DNA of 64,000 bases from Adiantum capillus-veneris (taxonomy: Eukaryota; Streptophyta; Polypodiopsida; Polypodiales; Pteridaceae), in the NCBI GenBank assembly GCA_014529385.2, contig CM043949.1, positions 149,647,850-149,711,849 on the forward strand, written 5' to 3'. Each line of letters begins with the position of its first letter. Position 1 is the stretch's first letter. Shown in pieces: positions 42,650 to 55,726 of this stretch. Made by a program: the position numbers and the translations under genes. The notes beneath the pieces were generated by a model. The model had not been told where the DNA came from. It was given only the letters and a program-made list of their open reading frames with translations, and made no database searches.

Positions 42650-45600
42650 CATAAAAAGCTTTTGGATTTTGAGAAAGAGGCAATTGCCAACCACTCCTTG
42701 TCTGCTCTTTGTATAGCCTCAGTCAATGATTGGATCTCCCTTCTTGCAGTAGCAAGAAAAGATCTTCCTAAGCTTCTTTCCTCTCTATATAATTTTCTTC
42801 TTTCTCTTTGCTTCATTGATTTCCAGGATGCTACGGACTTGGAGTTCTATTTTAATTCCCTCCCCACTATTGTTAATAAGATTTACCTCGTTAAAAATCT
42901 CCCGGACGTCCCCTTAGAAATCAAACATAGCAAGAAAGTAGTTAACCCATTACTCGATCTTGATCTCCTTGACCATAAAGAAAGAGAAGCCATTGGAGCT
43001 CTAGCTATCTCAAATTCTGCGAAGGGCGAAAAATCCATCTCTAAAGTCTTCTCCGAAGCTATTCATCTTCTTCCTCCCAGACAGGTAGAGCTTGATGCCA
43101 TTCATTTAGATAATAAACTATGGGATTTGGAGCTAATTAACCACTGTGCCCCTTTTTCTATCTCTGTTATAGCTCTCTTATCTAGCCTTGCCCCTGAAGT
43201 AGTAGATCAATGCCAAACTCTAGCTCTTAAAGCAAAACACCTACTTTCTTCCGACTTACCTTTTAATCTTCCCTAAGTTAAACTTTCAGATGTGGAATCG
43301 AACAAAAACCCCAACTCTAAGCTCATCGCTAGGACCAAAGGATTGGCACTCACAGACAAACTCAAAGACCATAAAAGATTCTTGAGAAGCTGTTGGAACA
43401 CTTATAGACCTTTTGTCAAATGCCAATGCAAGAAATTGGATGCTAACACCACTTGCTCGGCCTCGATCATATGGTTTGACCAACTACTCTGGAGTGTTTT
43501 TCAAAATCTTCCTAAATTTTTCCAATTTTCTTTAGGACCAGCACAGATCTATGCCTTCATTGTCTGGGTGGCTGCCTGCCCTGTGGATCTACGCCATCCA
43601 GTCATTGTATATTATGCCTTTAATGAGAAACTAATTGAAGCAGTTAAATGGCTGGTGGTCTACTCCCCTGGTACTCCTCTTCTTCGCAAAATTCAATCCA
43701 CTCCGATTGCTCAAACCATTGAAAGCATCCTCAAGCCAATGAAAGGAAAGGAACCAATGAAGAGAATTACGAACACCCCTGGTAGTTTTGCCTCTTCATC
43801 CACAAAAAGACCACGGCAATTTCAGGGCTCAGATGATCTAGGTGACACCACCAAAACCTTGGAGTACAACACCCAAGAAGAAGAGGTACAAACTTTATAC
43901 ACGAAAAGTAATGGCTTACAAACATTGGTAAAAAAACATAGAAAGAATGGTAGGTTTATACACTTGCTCTTCTGCAATAAATTCATGGACTTTTTGTCAC
44001 CCTACCTCTTTCTCTAGTAGAATTCTCACTCATTTTAGGATCCCAAGATCATTATCATATTTTAAAATTTTCTTCGGGTGGAAGTACGCTAATAACATAG
44101 CTCACTATATGTATAAGCCAAGATCCACATTTACGGAATTCATTAATGATAATGAGAAATGTGGATGTCTCTCGCATAATAGGTTTGCTAATCACCTAGT
44201 AGACTTTGGGAATATTGGAAAACATGTGTTATCTACTTCACCCAATGTATATAGACACCCTCTGCTTGAAGAATTTATCAGTAAAGGTCTTAACCATATA
44301 CCTTATGTTCCTGTCAATCCTAGCTGTGTGATAAAAGAGTTTTGCCGAGCATGGGATACAATATGCACCATTATGCATATTTCTAGTACTTCGGAACACC
44401 ATGATTGCATCAAACACTTGATCCTCAAACAGTTTCAGGAGACTTTTCCAAACTTTAGGAGGAATCAAACACCTTGGTTTTTAAACGAGGAGCTAATGGA
44501 TGAACCAAATTATGTTATGAGATTCATATATATATGTGGTCTTGATAAGTCTGCACAAACTCCGATCTTCATTTGCAAGAAGTTAGCAGGGATCAAAGCA
44601 AAAACTAGACTTTTGTCCGAAGAGTTTATCAGGGCACCTCTATTTGAACAAGAACTCATAGAAGAAGTTAATGGATTTTGTGAAAGAATGAACCTAGAAA
44701 CACCTAAAACACCTACATTACCATACCTAATGGGGAACTATAAGCTTCGCAAAAAAGAGTTTGATGGATTACAAATGCACATAATTGTTTATTCTCAGAA
44801 ATCACAGCCAAAATATCATCCATGCTGTCAGCTTAAAACACTGGATTTATTGAGATCACGGAACACTTGCATCTTAAATATAAAATGTTTGTTCACACAC
44901 AGAAAAATTTTTATTGGTTAATCAATAATCAATTTGACTTCCTTATAAACCTACCTCCACAAATATTCTCTATATATTCTTTTGACATAAAAGCCTGCTA
45001 TAAAGCCATTCCCCATGATGGAGTTAATGGCCTGATCATAGTTATCGAAGACATATTGAGCATCATTTCATCTGCAGGTTACATGGGTTTCAAATCGGTA
45101 AAAAAGCAGACATACCTTACCAAAAAGTATAAAGAAGTCACTTGGTCCTTTGATTATTTTAAAGGATTAAACTGGTTTGTGTTGGATCATTGTTACACTC
45201 AGCTTGGGCGGGACATATACAAAAAAAAGAAAGGCATACCAATGGGGTACTCGTGTTCCCCAGGCTGGTGTAACTTATACTTGGCTTGGTTTGAACTAAG
45301 CTTCATTAAAAAACTCACAAAATTGGGTGAATTAGAAATGATGGCTTCTTTTCGTTACTCATGGAGGTTTATGGATGATTTACTATTCATTAACAACAGG
45401 TTTGTGTTACAATGTTTAAACCATAATAAACCCTTGTCCCATGAGGACCCCTTTACCATATATCCATTGGACATCATCAGTATGAATCAAACATCTGATA
45501 CACATAGTGCAAAATATTTAAACACAAGAATAGGATTGCTACGACCATAAATTGGGGACTTTACTTCATCTACATATTGGAAAAAGGACAGGTTACCAGT

Positions 45601-45890
45601 AAATAGTATTTCATTTATAGATGCATCCGCTAATAGACCCAAAGCGATGGCAGCTAAAGTGTGTATATCACAAGTTATGCAAATTGTATATAATGCCTCG
45701 CACCTAGCAATTGCATATCAGGACATAGTACGTCTAATCGACATGTTTGAAAGAAATGGATTTTCTAAGCAGGTGGTCACAAACTATATTAACAAATTTT
45801 TGCAAAACAATCGATGTCTTGGAGCACGATTTGACACTATTAAAATCATTAAAACACTTGGTGAGGGGATAGGTCCACTTAGTGGGCCTA
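42650..45890 (+). pseudogene. Penelope/TERT-like reverse transcriptase, copy A
   Basis: Copy A is broken into frames 42,662-43,276, 43,292-44,017, 43,947-44,921, 44,867-45,550 and 45,647-45,982. It matches copy B throughout. RT landmarks: FDIKACYKAIPHDG (motif A), GIPMGYSCSPGWCNLYLAWF (motif B) and SWRFMDDLLFINN (motif C), both metal-binding Asp sites intact. Unlike copy B it has no stop after HCYTQLGRDIY, but it has a TAA after GLLRP. Since the two copies carry different stops, their ancestor probably had one continuous frame. Confidence 0.75.
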
Positions 45891-45944
45891 CCCACCTTAC
45901 CCCAGGGATGGGGAGGGCCACGCACACATACACACACACACACA

Positions 45945-48287
45945 TTACACGATACCTAAGAACCTGGTTAATATGTTGCTAACTTGCTACTCATGCAGAA
46001 ATCCGTCGGACATACACTATCACGCAAAGGAAGTAGTGGAGGAACAATGTGAATGCCCCGGAAGGTTTTGGAGAACATCTTATGCCATACTCCTGGAAAC
46101 TGTTCTGCATATGGTTGTATTCAAATTTTGTTTGAAATGGAACATTCTATTGGTGCTAAGGAATAAAAGGAATCGATGCCTTCTCACGTGAATAGGGCCT
46201 AATGGATTCAAGGAACAACACAATTTTAAAGGAATCTCACATCCTAAGAATAAAATAAATGGATTACTGCTAAACAATAGTGTCTCAGCCAAGGCAGGTG
46301 AGCCGAGGTAGGAGCATGGCTCTCTTGAAAGCACGGAATTTGGGTAGAGCTAATGCGGGGCATATAAACGCTGCGCGAACCATAGCAGGCACCTCATCTG
46401 TACCATTGCCCAATCGAGCACACACACCACGCCTGCACCATCGCCCATTGAGCACACACACCACACTTGCACCATCGCCCTTCGCACATACGCAGGCATC
46501 AACGCCCAAAAGCTGGTCCGAACCTAAAGGAGTGGAGGAGACTTCGTGCATTGACATTCCCTGCAGAGGCTTCACCTAACGCTGAAGGAGGCAATGACAA
46601 GTTCACAGGTAGATCTCCACCTTGATCTACCGAGCTTAACACACAATACATACACATATGGTGCACTGTCTTAATGCGCAAAGCTGAGGTATTAAACTCA
46701 CGGTCAATAAGCATGAATTTATATGAATAAATTCTACATAAAGGTAGTATATTTAAAATCTGGCTCATGCTGACCTGCATAACATCAAAGAGAGTGTGCA
46801 CTAATCCGCAAGGAAAAAAGGCATAAAACGGTTTTCAAAGCATGCAACAGTGTACTGACCCTTACTCGAGAATTTTGGTCTTTAAAAGCGTAAACTTTAC
46901 TGATATTTACTGGAGCATGAGCGTAAAATGTACTGATCTTTAAAAGAGTAAACTGTACTAATATTTACTCTGTATATCATTTGCAATAAAGCTTTCGTAC
47001 TAGGCATGAGCTAATGTGATTAGCTGGAGTACTGGATTATTAAATATATTCAAGCAGGATAAAATGCCTATTGGGAAATAGGGAAATTAAGACTTCGGGA
47101 ACCTATAACAGGAATATTGAAGATATAATGCATGCATGATCAACTAACATAAAGTCTGGTTACTTAGACCGCTTTTTCAGTTTTTTCAGTTTTTTAAAAT
47201 TAACACCCACTTAATCACACAGATGCATGTAGATGAATGTTGTCTGGTAGTTGATAACACTCAGTTGTGCATACCTGAGCATAGGAATATGTACATGAAG
47301 TAGTTATGGAAGAGAATTAATATGGACGTGGTCGCTTGTCGAGAACAAATGGCATAATAGCTGTGGTTTTTTTGAGAGATTGCTGAATCACATATATTGA
47401 TGGACTTAAAGAATCCTTTCATGAATTTACTCTCTGATCCGGAAACATATCATAGTGAATGAGCAAGCTGGCTTTGTTGGTCTGAGCAAAAATATAGGAG
47501 TAACATGGTTGTTAAAAACTTAATCTGAATAAGGAAATGCTTTTTGTGATTGAGACTGGATTATGCTTAACCAATCATTTGCAAGTATTGATAAAGGTAG
47601 TTTTTTTTGAAAGACATGCATATTAAGGTGTTTTTGGAAAGCAACTGGTTTTTTGTGAAGATAAATAATTTCAGAGTAGGTTTTGAATCACATACAAGAA
47701 GATAATTGGAATGTTTGAAACCTTGATACGGTTATGGTTTTTTTTTAAATTGTTTAGAAAAACAAACAAAACTCTGGAAATTTTTTTTAACAATGATTGC
47801 CAACGCTCATGAAATGAATTCTTGTCTGATACAGGAACCAAACAAAGTAAGGCTGACTGCACGAATTAGGGTGAATAGTAACCCAGAGAAGATGAAGGCA
47901 ATTAATAAAAGTCTACAAATGGCCATATTGGAGCTTAAATTACCTACAGTAGAACCCTATAGGACTAGGGAATACTTACCCAGGAAAGCAAAAGCGGTGG
48001 CAGAGGTCACTTGGTACCTGTCTACCCATTCATTGTAGCCTATTCTAATAAGCTTTGATGTTTGGATGGTGGCAGGTACCGATCTCTCCTTCACTTACCA
48101 AAGGACGACTCCTCCTGAGTGACATATTGTACTTCATTCTTGAAAAATTAATTCAGTAATTTATGATCATGTTCTCTGAGTATATAAATATGATTGTATC
48201 ATGTCTTGAAGTCTACTAGTTGTGTTCAATGGTGCAATTCAGTATATGGTTCTGTATAGTTGGAAAAATAATAGTAAACACACACAC
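45945..48287 (+). repeat. R2: pseudo-LTR-like repeat, second copy
   Basis: It begins TTACACGATACCTAAGAACC and ends GTAAACACACACAC, running into LTR-derived sequence (GCGTATACGCACCACGAATT). It lacks about 80 bases near 47,995 compared with R1 and R3. Confidence 0.85.
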
Positions 48288-48712
48288 GCGTATACGCACC
48301 ACGAATTCAGGAAAAAGAACGAAGGACTTCACAACTACAACAACCACAAAACAAAACAAAGCAAGGGTCAACCACACAGGGCCCACCACTTGCTTTGTCT
48401 CCCCGATTAATAAACTTCCCAAAACAAAGCAAGGGTCAACCACACCGGGCCCACCACTTGCTTTGTCTCGCCGATTAAGCTTACCCTAACCACATTGGGA
48501 TTACCATAATCCAAGCAGCCAACACCTATAAATTGGCACTGAGAGGTCACTAACAGGGGGGGGGGGGGGGGCAATTCATGAGGAGCCAAGCATTTGGTAG
48601 AGTGTAGTGGGAAGGATTGACACTATCACCATCACGGGGAGGGGGCTTGCGTGTTGGGTTTGCCTTGGGAATTGCACCATGCGAAGGGAACCACACCCAT
48701 CATTCGACTCCA
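48288..48712 (+). repeat. Internal scrap of gypsy-3 LTR marking a tandem duplication
   Basis: It matches 54,900-55,323 and, less completely, 25,315-25,970 of the 5' LTR. It includes the 66-bp tandem repeat (AAAACAAAGCAAGGGTCAAC unit) found in the 3' LTR but single in the 5' LTR. Its presence between two element copies shows that the array was duplicated after insertion, together with LTR flank. Confidence 0.85.
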
Positions 48713-49096
48713 ATGGTGGCAGGTACTGATCTCTCCTTCACTTACCAGAGGACGTCCTATTCCTCCTGAGTGACATATTGTACTTCATTCTTGAAAAATT
48801 AATTCAGTAATTTATGATCATGTTCTCTGAGTATATAAATATGATTGTATCATGTCTTGAAGTCTACTAGTTGTGTTCAATGGTGAAATTCACTATATAG
48901 TTCTCTATAGTCGGAAAAATAACAGTAAACACACACAATATATTCCAGGCAGTCTTTGGTCGGACTGTCACTATATAGTGAATTGCACTATACTAATAGC
49001 ATATCCTTATCTTGATATCCGTGTTAACAGGCTGGATGGATTTCATCCCTGACAAAACTCGGCTACGCCGACATTAAGGACCTTCCAATTCCACCA
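48713..49096 (+). repeat. Partial R and 5' leader of copy B after the duplication joint
   Basis: At 48,713-48,717 the sequence switches from LTR (CTCCAATGGT) to R (GGATGGTGGCAGGTAC) over a shared ATGGT. It then follows 42,222-42,650, including the palindrome CACTATATAGTG (48,969-48,980). Confidence 0.8.
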
Positions 49097-52000
49097 TTGG
49101 GGACTCAGTGCATACTATTATGTTTTAAAGGCCCAGATTTTCATAAAAAGCTTTTGGATTTTGAGAAAGAGGCAATTGCCAACCACTCCTTGTCTGCTCC
49201 TTGTATAGCCTCAGTCAATGATTGGATCTCCCTTCTTGCAGTAGCAAGAAAAGATCTTCCTAAGCTTCTTTCCTCTCTAGATAATTTTCTTCTTTCTCTT
49301 TTCTTCATTGATTTCCAGGATCCTCCACCAGACTTGGAGTTCTATTTTAATTCCCTCCCCACTATTGTTAATAAGCTTTACCTCGTTAACAATCTCCCGG
49401 CATTCTCCTTAGAAATCAAACATAGTGAGAAAGTGGTTAACCCGTTACTCGATCTTGATCTCCTTCACCCTCAAGAAAGAGAAGCCATTGCATCTCTAGC
49501 TATCTCAAATTCTGAAAAGGGCGAAAAATCCATCTCTAAAGTCTTCTCGAAAGCTATTCCTCTTCTTCCTCCCAGACAGGTAGAGCTTGATGCCATTCGT
49601 CTAGATAATGAACTATGGGATTTTGAGCTGATTAACCTCTGCGCCTCTTTTTCTATCTCTGCTATAGCTCTCTTATGTAGCCTTGCCCCTGAAGTAGTAG
49701 ATCGATGCCAAACTCTAGCACTTCAAGCAAAACACCTACTTTCTTCCGACTTACCTTTTGATCTTCCCCAAGATAAACTTTCAGATGTGGACTCGACCAA
49801 ATGCCCCAACTCTAAGCTCATCGCTAGGACCAAAGGATTGGCACTCACAGACAAACTCAAAGACCATAAAAGATTCTTGAGAAGCTGCTGGAACACTTAT
49901 AGACCTTTTGTCAAATGCCAATGCAGGAAATTGGATGCTAACACCACTTGCTCGGCCTGGATCATATGGTTTGACCAACTACTTTGGAGTGTTTTTGAAA
50001 ATCTTCCTAAATTTTTCCAATTTTCTTTAGGACCAGCACATATCTATGCCTTCATTGCCTGGGTGGCTGCCTTCCCTATGGAGCTACGCCATGCAGTCAT
50101 TGTATATTATGCCTTTCATGAGCAACTAATTGAAGCAGTTAAATGGCTGGTGGTCTACTCCCCTGGTACTCCTCTTCTTCCCAAAATTCAATCCACTCCC
50201 ATTGCTCAAACCATTGAAAGCATCCTCAAGCCAATGAAAGGAAAGGAACCAATGAAGAGAATTACCAACACCCCTGGCAGTTTTGTCTCTTCATCCACAA
50301 AAAGACCACGGCAATTTCGGGGCTCAGACGATCTAGGTGACACCACCAAAACCTTGGAGTACAACACCCAAGAAGAAGAGGTACAAACTTTATACACGAA
50401 AAGTAATGGCTTACAAACATTGGTAAAAAAACATAGAAAGAATGGTAGGTTTATACACTTGCTCTTCTGCAATAAATTCATGGACTTTATTCACCCTACC
50501 TCTTTCTTCAATAGAATTCTCACTCATTTTAGGATCCCACGATCCTTATCATATTTTAAAATTGTCTTTGGGTGGAAGTACGCTAATAACATAGCTCACT
50601 TTATGTATAAGCCAAGATCCACATTTACGAAATTCATTAATGATAATGAGGAATGTGGATGTCTCTCGCATAACAGGTTTGCTAATCACCTATTAGACTT
50701 TGGGAATATTGGAAAACATGTGTTATCTACTTCACCCAATGTATTTAGACACCCTCTGCTTGAAGAATTTATCAGTAAAGGTCTTAACCATATACCTTAT
50801 GTTCCTGTCAATCCTAGCGGTGTGATAAAAGAGTTTTGCCTAGCATGGGATACAATATGCACCATTATGCATATTTCTAGTACTTCGGAACACCATGATT
50901 GCATCAAACACTTGATCCTCGAACAGTTTCAGGAGACTTTTCCAAACTTTAGGAAGAATAAAACACCTTGGTTTTTAAACGAGGAGCTAATGGATGAACT
51001 AAATTATGTTATGCGATTCATATATATTTGTGGTATTGATAAGTCTGCACAAACTCCGATCTTCATTTGCAAGAAGTTAGCAAGGATCAAAGCAAAAACT
51101 AGACTTTTGTCCGAAGAGTTTATCAGGGCACCCCTATCTGAACCAGAACTCATAGAAGAAGTTAATGGATTTTGTGAAAGAATGAACCTAGAAACACCTA
51201 AAACACCTACATTACCATACCAGCTAATGGGGAACTATAAGCTTCACAAAAAAGAGTTTCGATGGATTACAAATGCACATAACTGTTTATTCTCAGAAAT
51301 TACAGCCAAAATATCATCCATGCTGTCAGCTTTAAACACTGGATTTATTGAAATCACGGAACACTTCCATCTTAAATATAAAATGTTTGTTCACACACAG
51401 AAAAATTGTTATTGGTTAATCAATAATCAATTTGAATTCCTTATAAACCTACCTCCACAAATATTCTCTATATATTCTTTTGACATAAAAGCCTGCTATG
51501 AAGCCATTCCCCATGATGGAGTTAATGGCTTGATCATAGTTATGGAAGACATATTGAGAATCATTTCATCTGCAGGTTACATGGGTTTCAAACGGGTAAA
51601 AAAGCAGATATACCTTACCAAAAAATACAAAGAAGTCACTTGGTCCTTTGATTATTTTAAAGGATTAAACCGGTTTGTGTTGGATCATTGTTACACTTAG
51701 CTTGGGCGGGACATATACAAAAAAAAGAAAGGCATACCAATGGGGTACTCGTGTTCCCCAGGCTGGTGTAACTTATACTTGGCTTGGTTTGAACTAAGCT
51801 TCATTAAAAAACTCACAAAATTGGGTGAATTAGAAATGATGGCTTCTTTTCGTTACTCATGGAGGTTTATGGATGATTTACTATTCATTAACAACAGGTT
51901 TGTGTTACAATGTTTAAACCATAATAAACCCTTGTCCCATGAGGACCCCTTTACCATATATCCATTGGACATCATCAGTATGAATCAAACATCTGATACA

Positions 52001-52402
52001 CATAGTGCAAAATATTTAAACACAAGAATAGGATTGCTATGACCATATATTGGGGACTTTACTTCATCTACATATTGGAAAAAGGACGGGTTACCAATAA
52101 ATAGTATTTCATTTATACATGCACCCGCTAATAGACCCAAAGCGATGGCAGCTAAAGTGTGTATATCACAAGTTTTGCCAATTGTATATAATGCCTCGCA
52201 CCTAGCAATTGCATATCAGGACATAGTACGTCTAATCGATATGTTTGAAAGAAATGGATTTTCTAAGCAGGTGGTCACAAACTATATTAACAAATTTTTG
52301 CAGAACAATAGATTTCCTAGAGCACGATTTGACACTATTAAAATCATTAAAACACTTGGTGAGGGGATAGGTCCACTTAGATGTGGGCCTACCCCCCACT
52401 AA
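49097..52402 (+). CDS. Penelope/TERT-like reverse transcriptase, copy B (nearly intact)
   Basis: The main frame (49,097-51,700) is 867 codons. The first ~430 residues are not recognised and include a Cys group (CQCRKLDANTTC, about residue 275). Then comes a region like the N-terminal part of Penelope-type RTs: CGCLSHNRFANHLLDFGNIG and RHPLLEEFISKGLNHIPYVP. YKLHKKEFRWITNAHNC (about residue 711) resembles the 'PKLHK--FR-I' block, and SFDIKACYEAIPHDG (about 794) is motif A. After TAG at 51,698 the frame resumes with GIPMGYSCSPGWCNLYLAWF, then RFMDDLLFINN and IYPLDIISM; after a TGA (52,040) it has ISQVLPIVYNASHLAIAYQD. No GIY-YIG, DDE or AP-endonuclease motif. The start codon is uncertain; the frame is open a little upstream in similarity terms. 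Confidence 0.72.
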
Positions 52403-52430
52403 GTGTACCTTACCCCAGGGATGGGGAGGG

Positions 52431-52431
<1 letters not shown>

Positions 52432-52489
<58 letters not shown>
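52432..52489. repeat. (CA)n microsatellite at the R3 boundary
   Basis: A CA run of about 58 bases between the end of ORF copy B and R3. The corresponding tract before R2 is shorter (45,921-45,944), and R1 follows the CA run of the host LTR (40,003-40,027). Confidence 0.97.
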
Positions 52490-52490
<1 letters not shown>

Positions 52491-54899
52491 TACACGATAC
52501 CTAAGAACCTGGTAAATATGCTGGTAACCTGCTACTCATGCAGAAATTGGTCGGACATACACTATGAGGCAAAGGAAGCAGTGGAGAAACAATGTGAATG
52601 CCCCGGAGGGTTTTTGAGAACATCTTATGCCATACTCGTGGAAATTGTTATGCATATGGTTGTATTCAAATTTTGTTTGGAATGAAACATTCTATTGGTG
52701 CCAAGGAATAAAAGGACTCGATGTCTTCTCACGTGAATAGGGCCTAATGGATTCAGGGCACAACACAGTTTTAAAGGAATCTCACACGCTAAGAATAAAA
52801 TAAATGGATTACTGCTAAACATAGTCTCTGAGCCGAGGTAGGAGCATGGCTGTCTTGAAAGCACCGAGCTCGGGTAGAGCTAATGAGGGGCATATAAACG
52901 CAGAGCGAGCCATAGTAGGCACCTCATCTGCACCATTGCCCAATCGAGCACACACACCAGGCTTGCACCATCGCCCATCGAGCACACACACCACACCTGC
53001 ACCATCGCTCTTCGCACACACGTAGGCATCAACGCCCAAAAGCTGGTCCAAACCTAAAGCAGTGGAGGAGACTCCGTGCATTGACATTCCATGTAGAGGC
53101 TTCTCCTAACGCTGAAGGAGGCAATGACGAGTTCACAGGTAGATCTCCACCTTGATCTACTGAGCTTAACACACAATACATACACATATGGTGCACTGTC
53201 TTAATGCGCAAAGCTGTGGTATTAAACTCAGGGTCAATAAGGATGAATTTATATGTATAAATTCTACATAAAGGTAGCATATTTAACATCTGGCTCATGC
53301 TGACCTGCATAACATCAAAGAGAGTGTGCACTAATCCACAAGAAAAATGGCATAAAACGGTTTTCAAAGCATGCAATAGTGTACTGACCCTTACTCGAGA
53401 ATTCTTGTCTTTAAAAGCGTAAACTGTATTGATATTTACTGGGGCATGAGCGTAAACTGTACTGATCTTTAAAAGCGTAAACTGTACTAATCTTTACTCT
53501 GTATATCATTTGCAATATAGCTTTTGTACTAGGCATGAGCTGATGTGATTAACTGGAGTACTGGATTATTGAATATATTCAAGCAGGATAAAACGCCTAA
53601 TTGGGAAATAGGGAAACTAAGACTTCGGGACCCTATAACAAGAATATTGAAGAGATAATACATGCGTGATCGACTAACATAAAGTCTGGTTACTTAGACC
53701 GCTTTTTCAGCTTTTTCAGTTTTCAAAATAAACACCCACTTAATCACACAGATGCATGTAGATGAATGTTGTCTGGTAGTTGATAACATTCAGTTGTGCA
53801 TACCTAAGCATAGGAATGTGTACATGAAGTAGTTCTGGAAGAGAATTAATATGGAAGTGTTCGCTTGTAGAGTACAAATGGCAGAATAGCTATGGTTTTT
53901 TTGAGAGATTGCTGAATCACATATATTGCTGGACTTAAAGAATCCTTTCATGAATTTACTCTCTGATCCGGAAACATATCATATTGAATGAGCAAGCTGG
54001 CTTTGCTGGTCTGAGCAAAAATATAGGAGTAACTTGGTTGTTACAAACTTAATCTGAATAGGGAAATGCTTTTTGTGATTAAGACTGGATTATGCTTAAC
54101 CAATCATTTGCAGGTATTGATAAAGGTAGTGTTTTTTGAAAGACATGCATATTAAGGTGTTTTTGGAAAGCAACAGATTGCTTGTCAAGATAAATAGTTT
54201 GAGAGCAGGTTTTGAATCACATACAGGAAGATAATTGGAATGTTTGAAACCTTGGTACGGTTATGGTTTTTTTTGAAAATTGTTTAGAAAAACAAACAAA
54301 AAACTGGCAAATTATTTTAACAATGATTGCCAACGCTCATGAAATGAATTCTTGTCTGATACAGGAACCAAACAAAGTAAGGCTGACTGCACGAATTAGG
54401 GTGACTAGTAACCCAGAGAAGATAAAGGCAATTAATAAAAAGCTACAAATGGCCAGATTGGAGCTTAAATTACCTACAGTAGAACCCTATAGAACTAGGG
54501 AATACTTACCTAGTAAAGAAAAAGCGGTTTGTGAACCGACCAATGTAAAAAATCAAATTTCAGGATAATAGTAGGAGGTTGTTCTAGGGGTGTGACAGCA
54601 ATAAAAAGTGGGAGAGGTCACTTGGTACCTGTCTACCCATTCATTGTAGCATATTCTAATAAGCTTTGATGTTTGGATGGTGGCAGGTACCGATCTCTCC
54701 TTCACTTACCAGAGGACGTCCTATTCCTCATGAGTGACATATTGTGCTTCATTCTTGAAAAATTAATTCAGTAATTTATGATCATGTGCTCTGAGTATAT
54801 AAATACGATTGTATCATGTCTAGAAGTCTACTAGTTGTGTTCAATGGTGCAATTCACTGTATAGTTCTGTATAGTTGGAAAACTAATAGTAAACACACA
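52490..54899 (+). repeat. R3: pseudo-LTR-like repeat, third copy
   Basis: It begins TTACACGATACCTAAGAACC and ends GTAAACACACAT, joining the gypsy-3 LTR at ACGCGTATACGCACC. It is not followed by an ORF, so it forms the right end of the array. Confidence 0.85.
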
Positions 54900-55508
54900 T
54901 ACGCGTATACGCACCACGAATTCAGGAAAAAAAATGAAGGACTTCACAACTACGACAACCACAAAACAAAACAAAGCAAGGGTCAACCACACCGGGCCCA
55001 CCACTTGCTTTGTCTCCCCGATTATTAAACTTCCCAAAAAAAAGCATGGGTCAACTACACCGAGCCCACCACTTGCTTTGTCTCCTCGATTAAGCTTACC
55101 CTAACCACATTGGGATTACCATAATCCAAGCAGCCAACACCTATAAATTGGCACTGAGAGGTCACTATCAGGAGGGGGCAATTCATGAGGAGCCAAGCAT
55201 TTGGTAGAGTGTAGTGGGAAGGATTGACACTATCACCATCACGGGGAGGGGGCTTGTGTCTTGGGTTTGCCTTGGAAATTGCACCATGCGAAGGGAACCA
55301 CACCCATCTCTCGACTCCAATGGTCGATGCACACACATATACATGCTCTTGGTACTAATTTTCACAATCATTGAGTCGTCTTAGAGAACGCACCAAGTAG
55401 GTTGCACCACCTCCTCTCCCTACCTCTCTACCACCACGACGTGCCACTTTGTAAATACTGTAGAAATAATTCACCCTCACACCCCCCGAGGGTTTTCATC
55501 ATTTGCAA

Positions 55509-55568
<60 letters not shown>

Positions 55569-55726
55569 GTAAGTTTACGGTGTTCATATCATCGTGGTTT
55601 GCGTCCTAACCGCTCAAAGCTAGGTGGTGCCCCCTATTTGCTTTACCGTGGCAGGCTCGAGGCGCACCATTCAAATCCCGACGTTTTAGAGGCCGTCGAG
55701 GTTCGAGGTCCGCTTTGCGTCTGTCA
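54900..55726 (+). repeat. Gypsy-3 3' LTR, right part
   Basis: It matches the end of the 5' LTR (about 25,310-26,359), including TTAGAGAACGCACCAAGTAG and the final CGCTTTGCGTC-GTCA. It has a 66-bp tandem duplication and lacks about 280 bases present at 25,385-25,665 of the 5' LTR. Confidence 0.88.
55512..55563. repeat. (CT)n microsatellite near the end of the gypsy-3 3' LTR
   Basis: A CT run of about 52 bases followed by GGTGTGTAAG; the 5' LTR has mainly GT here (26,163-26,203). Confidence 0.97.

Larger units (their letters stand above)
40028..54899 (+). mobile_element. Penelope/TERT-like retroelement array inserted in the gypsy-3 3' LTR
   Basis: The array is R1 (40,028-42,446), ORF copy A (to about 45,890), R2 (45,945-48,287), an LTR scrap (48,288-48,712), a partial R (48,713-48,930), ORF copy B (to about 52,402), R3 (52,490-54,899). 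R segments are 2.3-2.4 kb and near-identical, so a coding part is flanked by long direct repeats, like the pseudo-LTRs reported for Penelope-like elements. (CA)n tracts precede R1, R2 and R3. The RT resembles the Penelope/TERT class. No GIY-YIG or other endonuclease motif was seen. Confidence 0.7.

Noticed and set aside
40028-42650. Hammerhead ribozyme, often present in Penelope-like pseudo-LTRs
   Set aside because: I looked for CUGANGA with a nearby GAAA and closing stems on both strands. Only near misses such as CTGATGTGA and CTGAGTGA were seen, with no matching core. A covariance-model search would be decisive.
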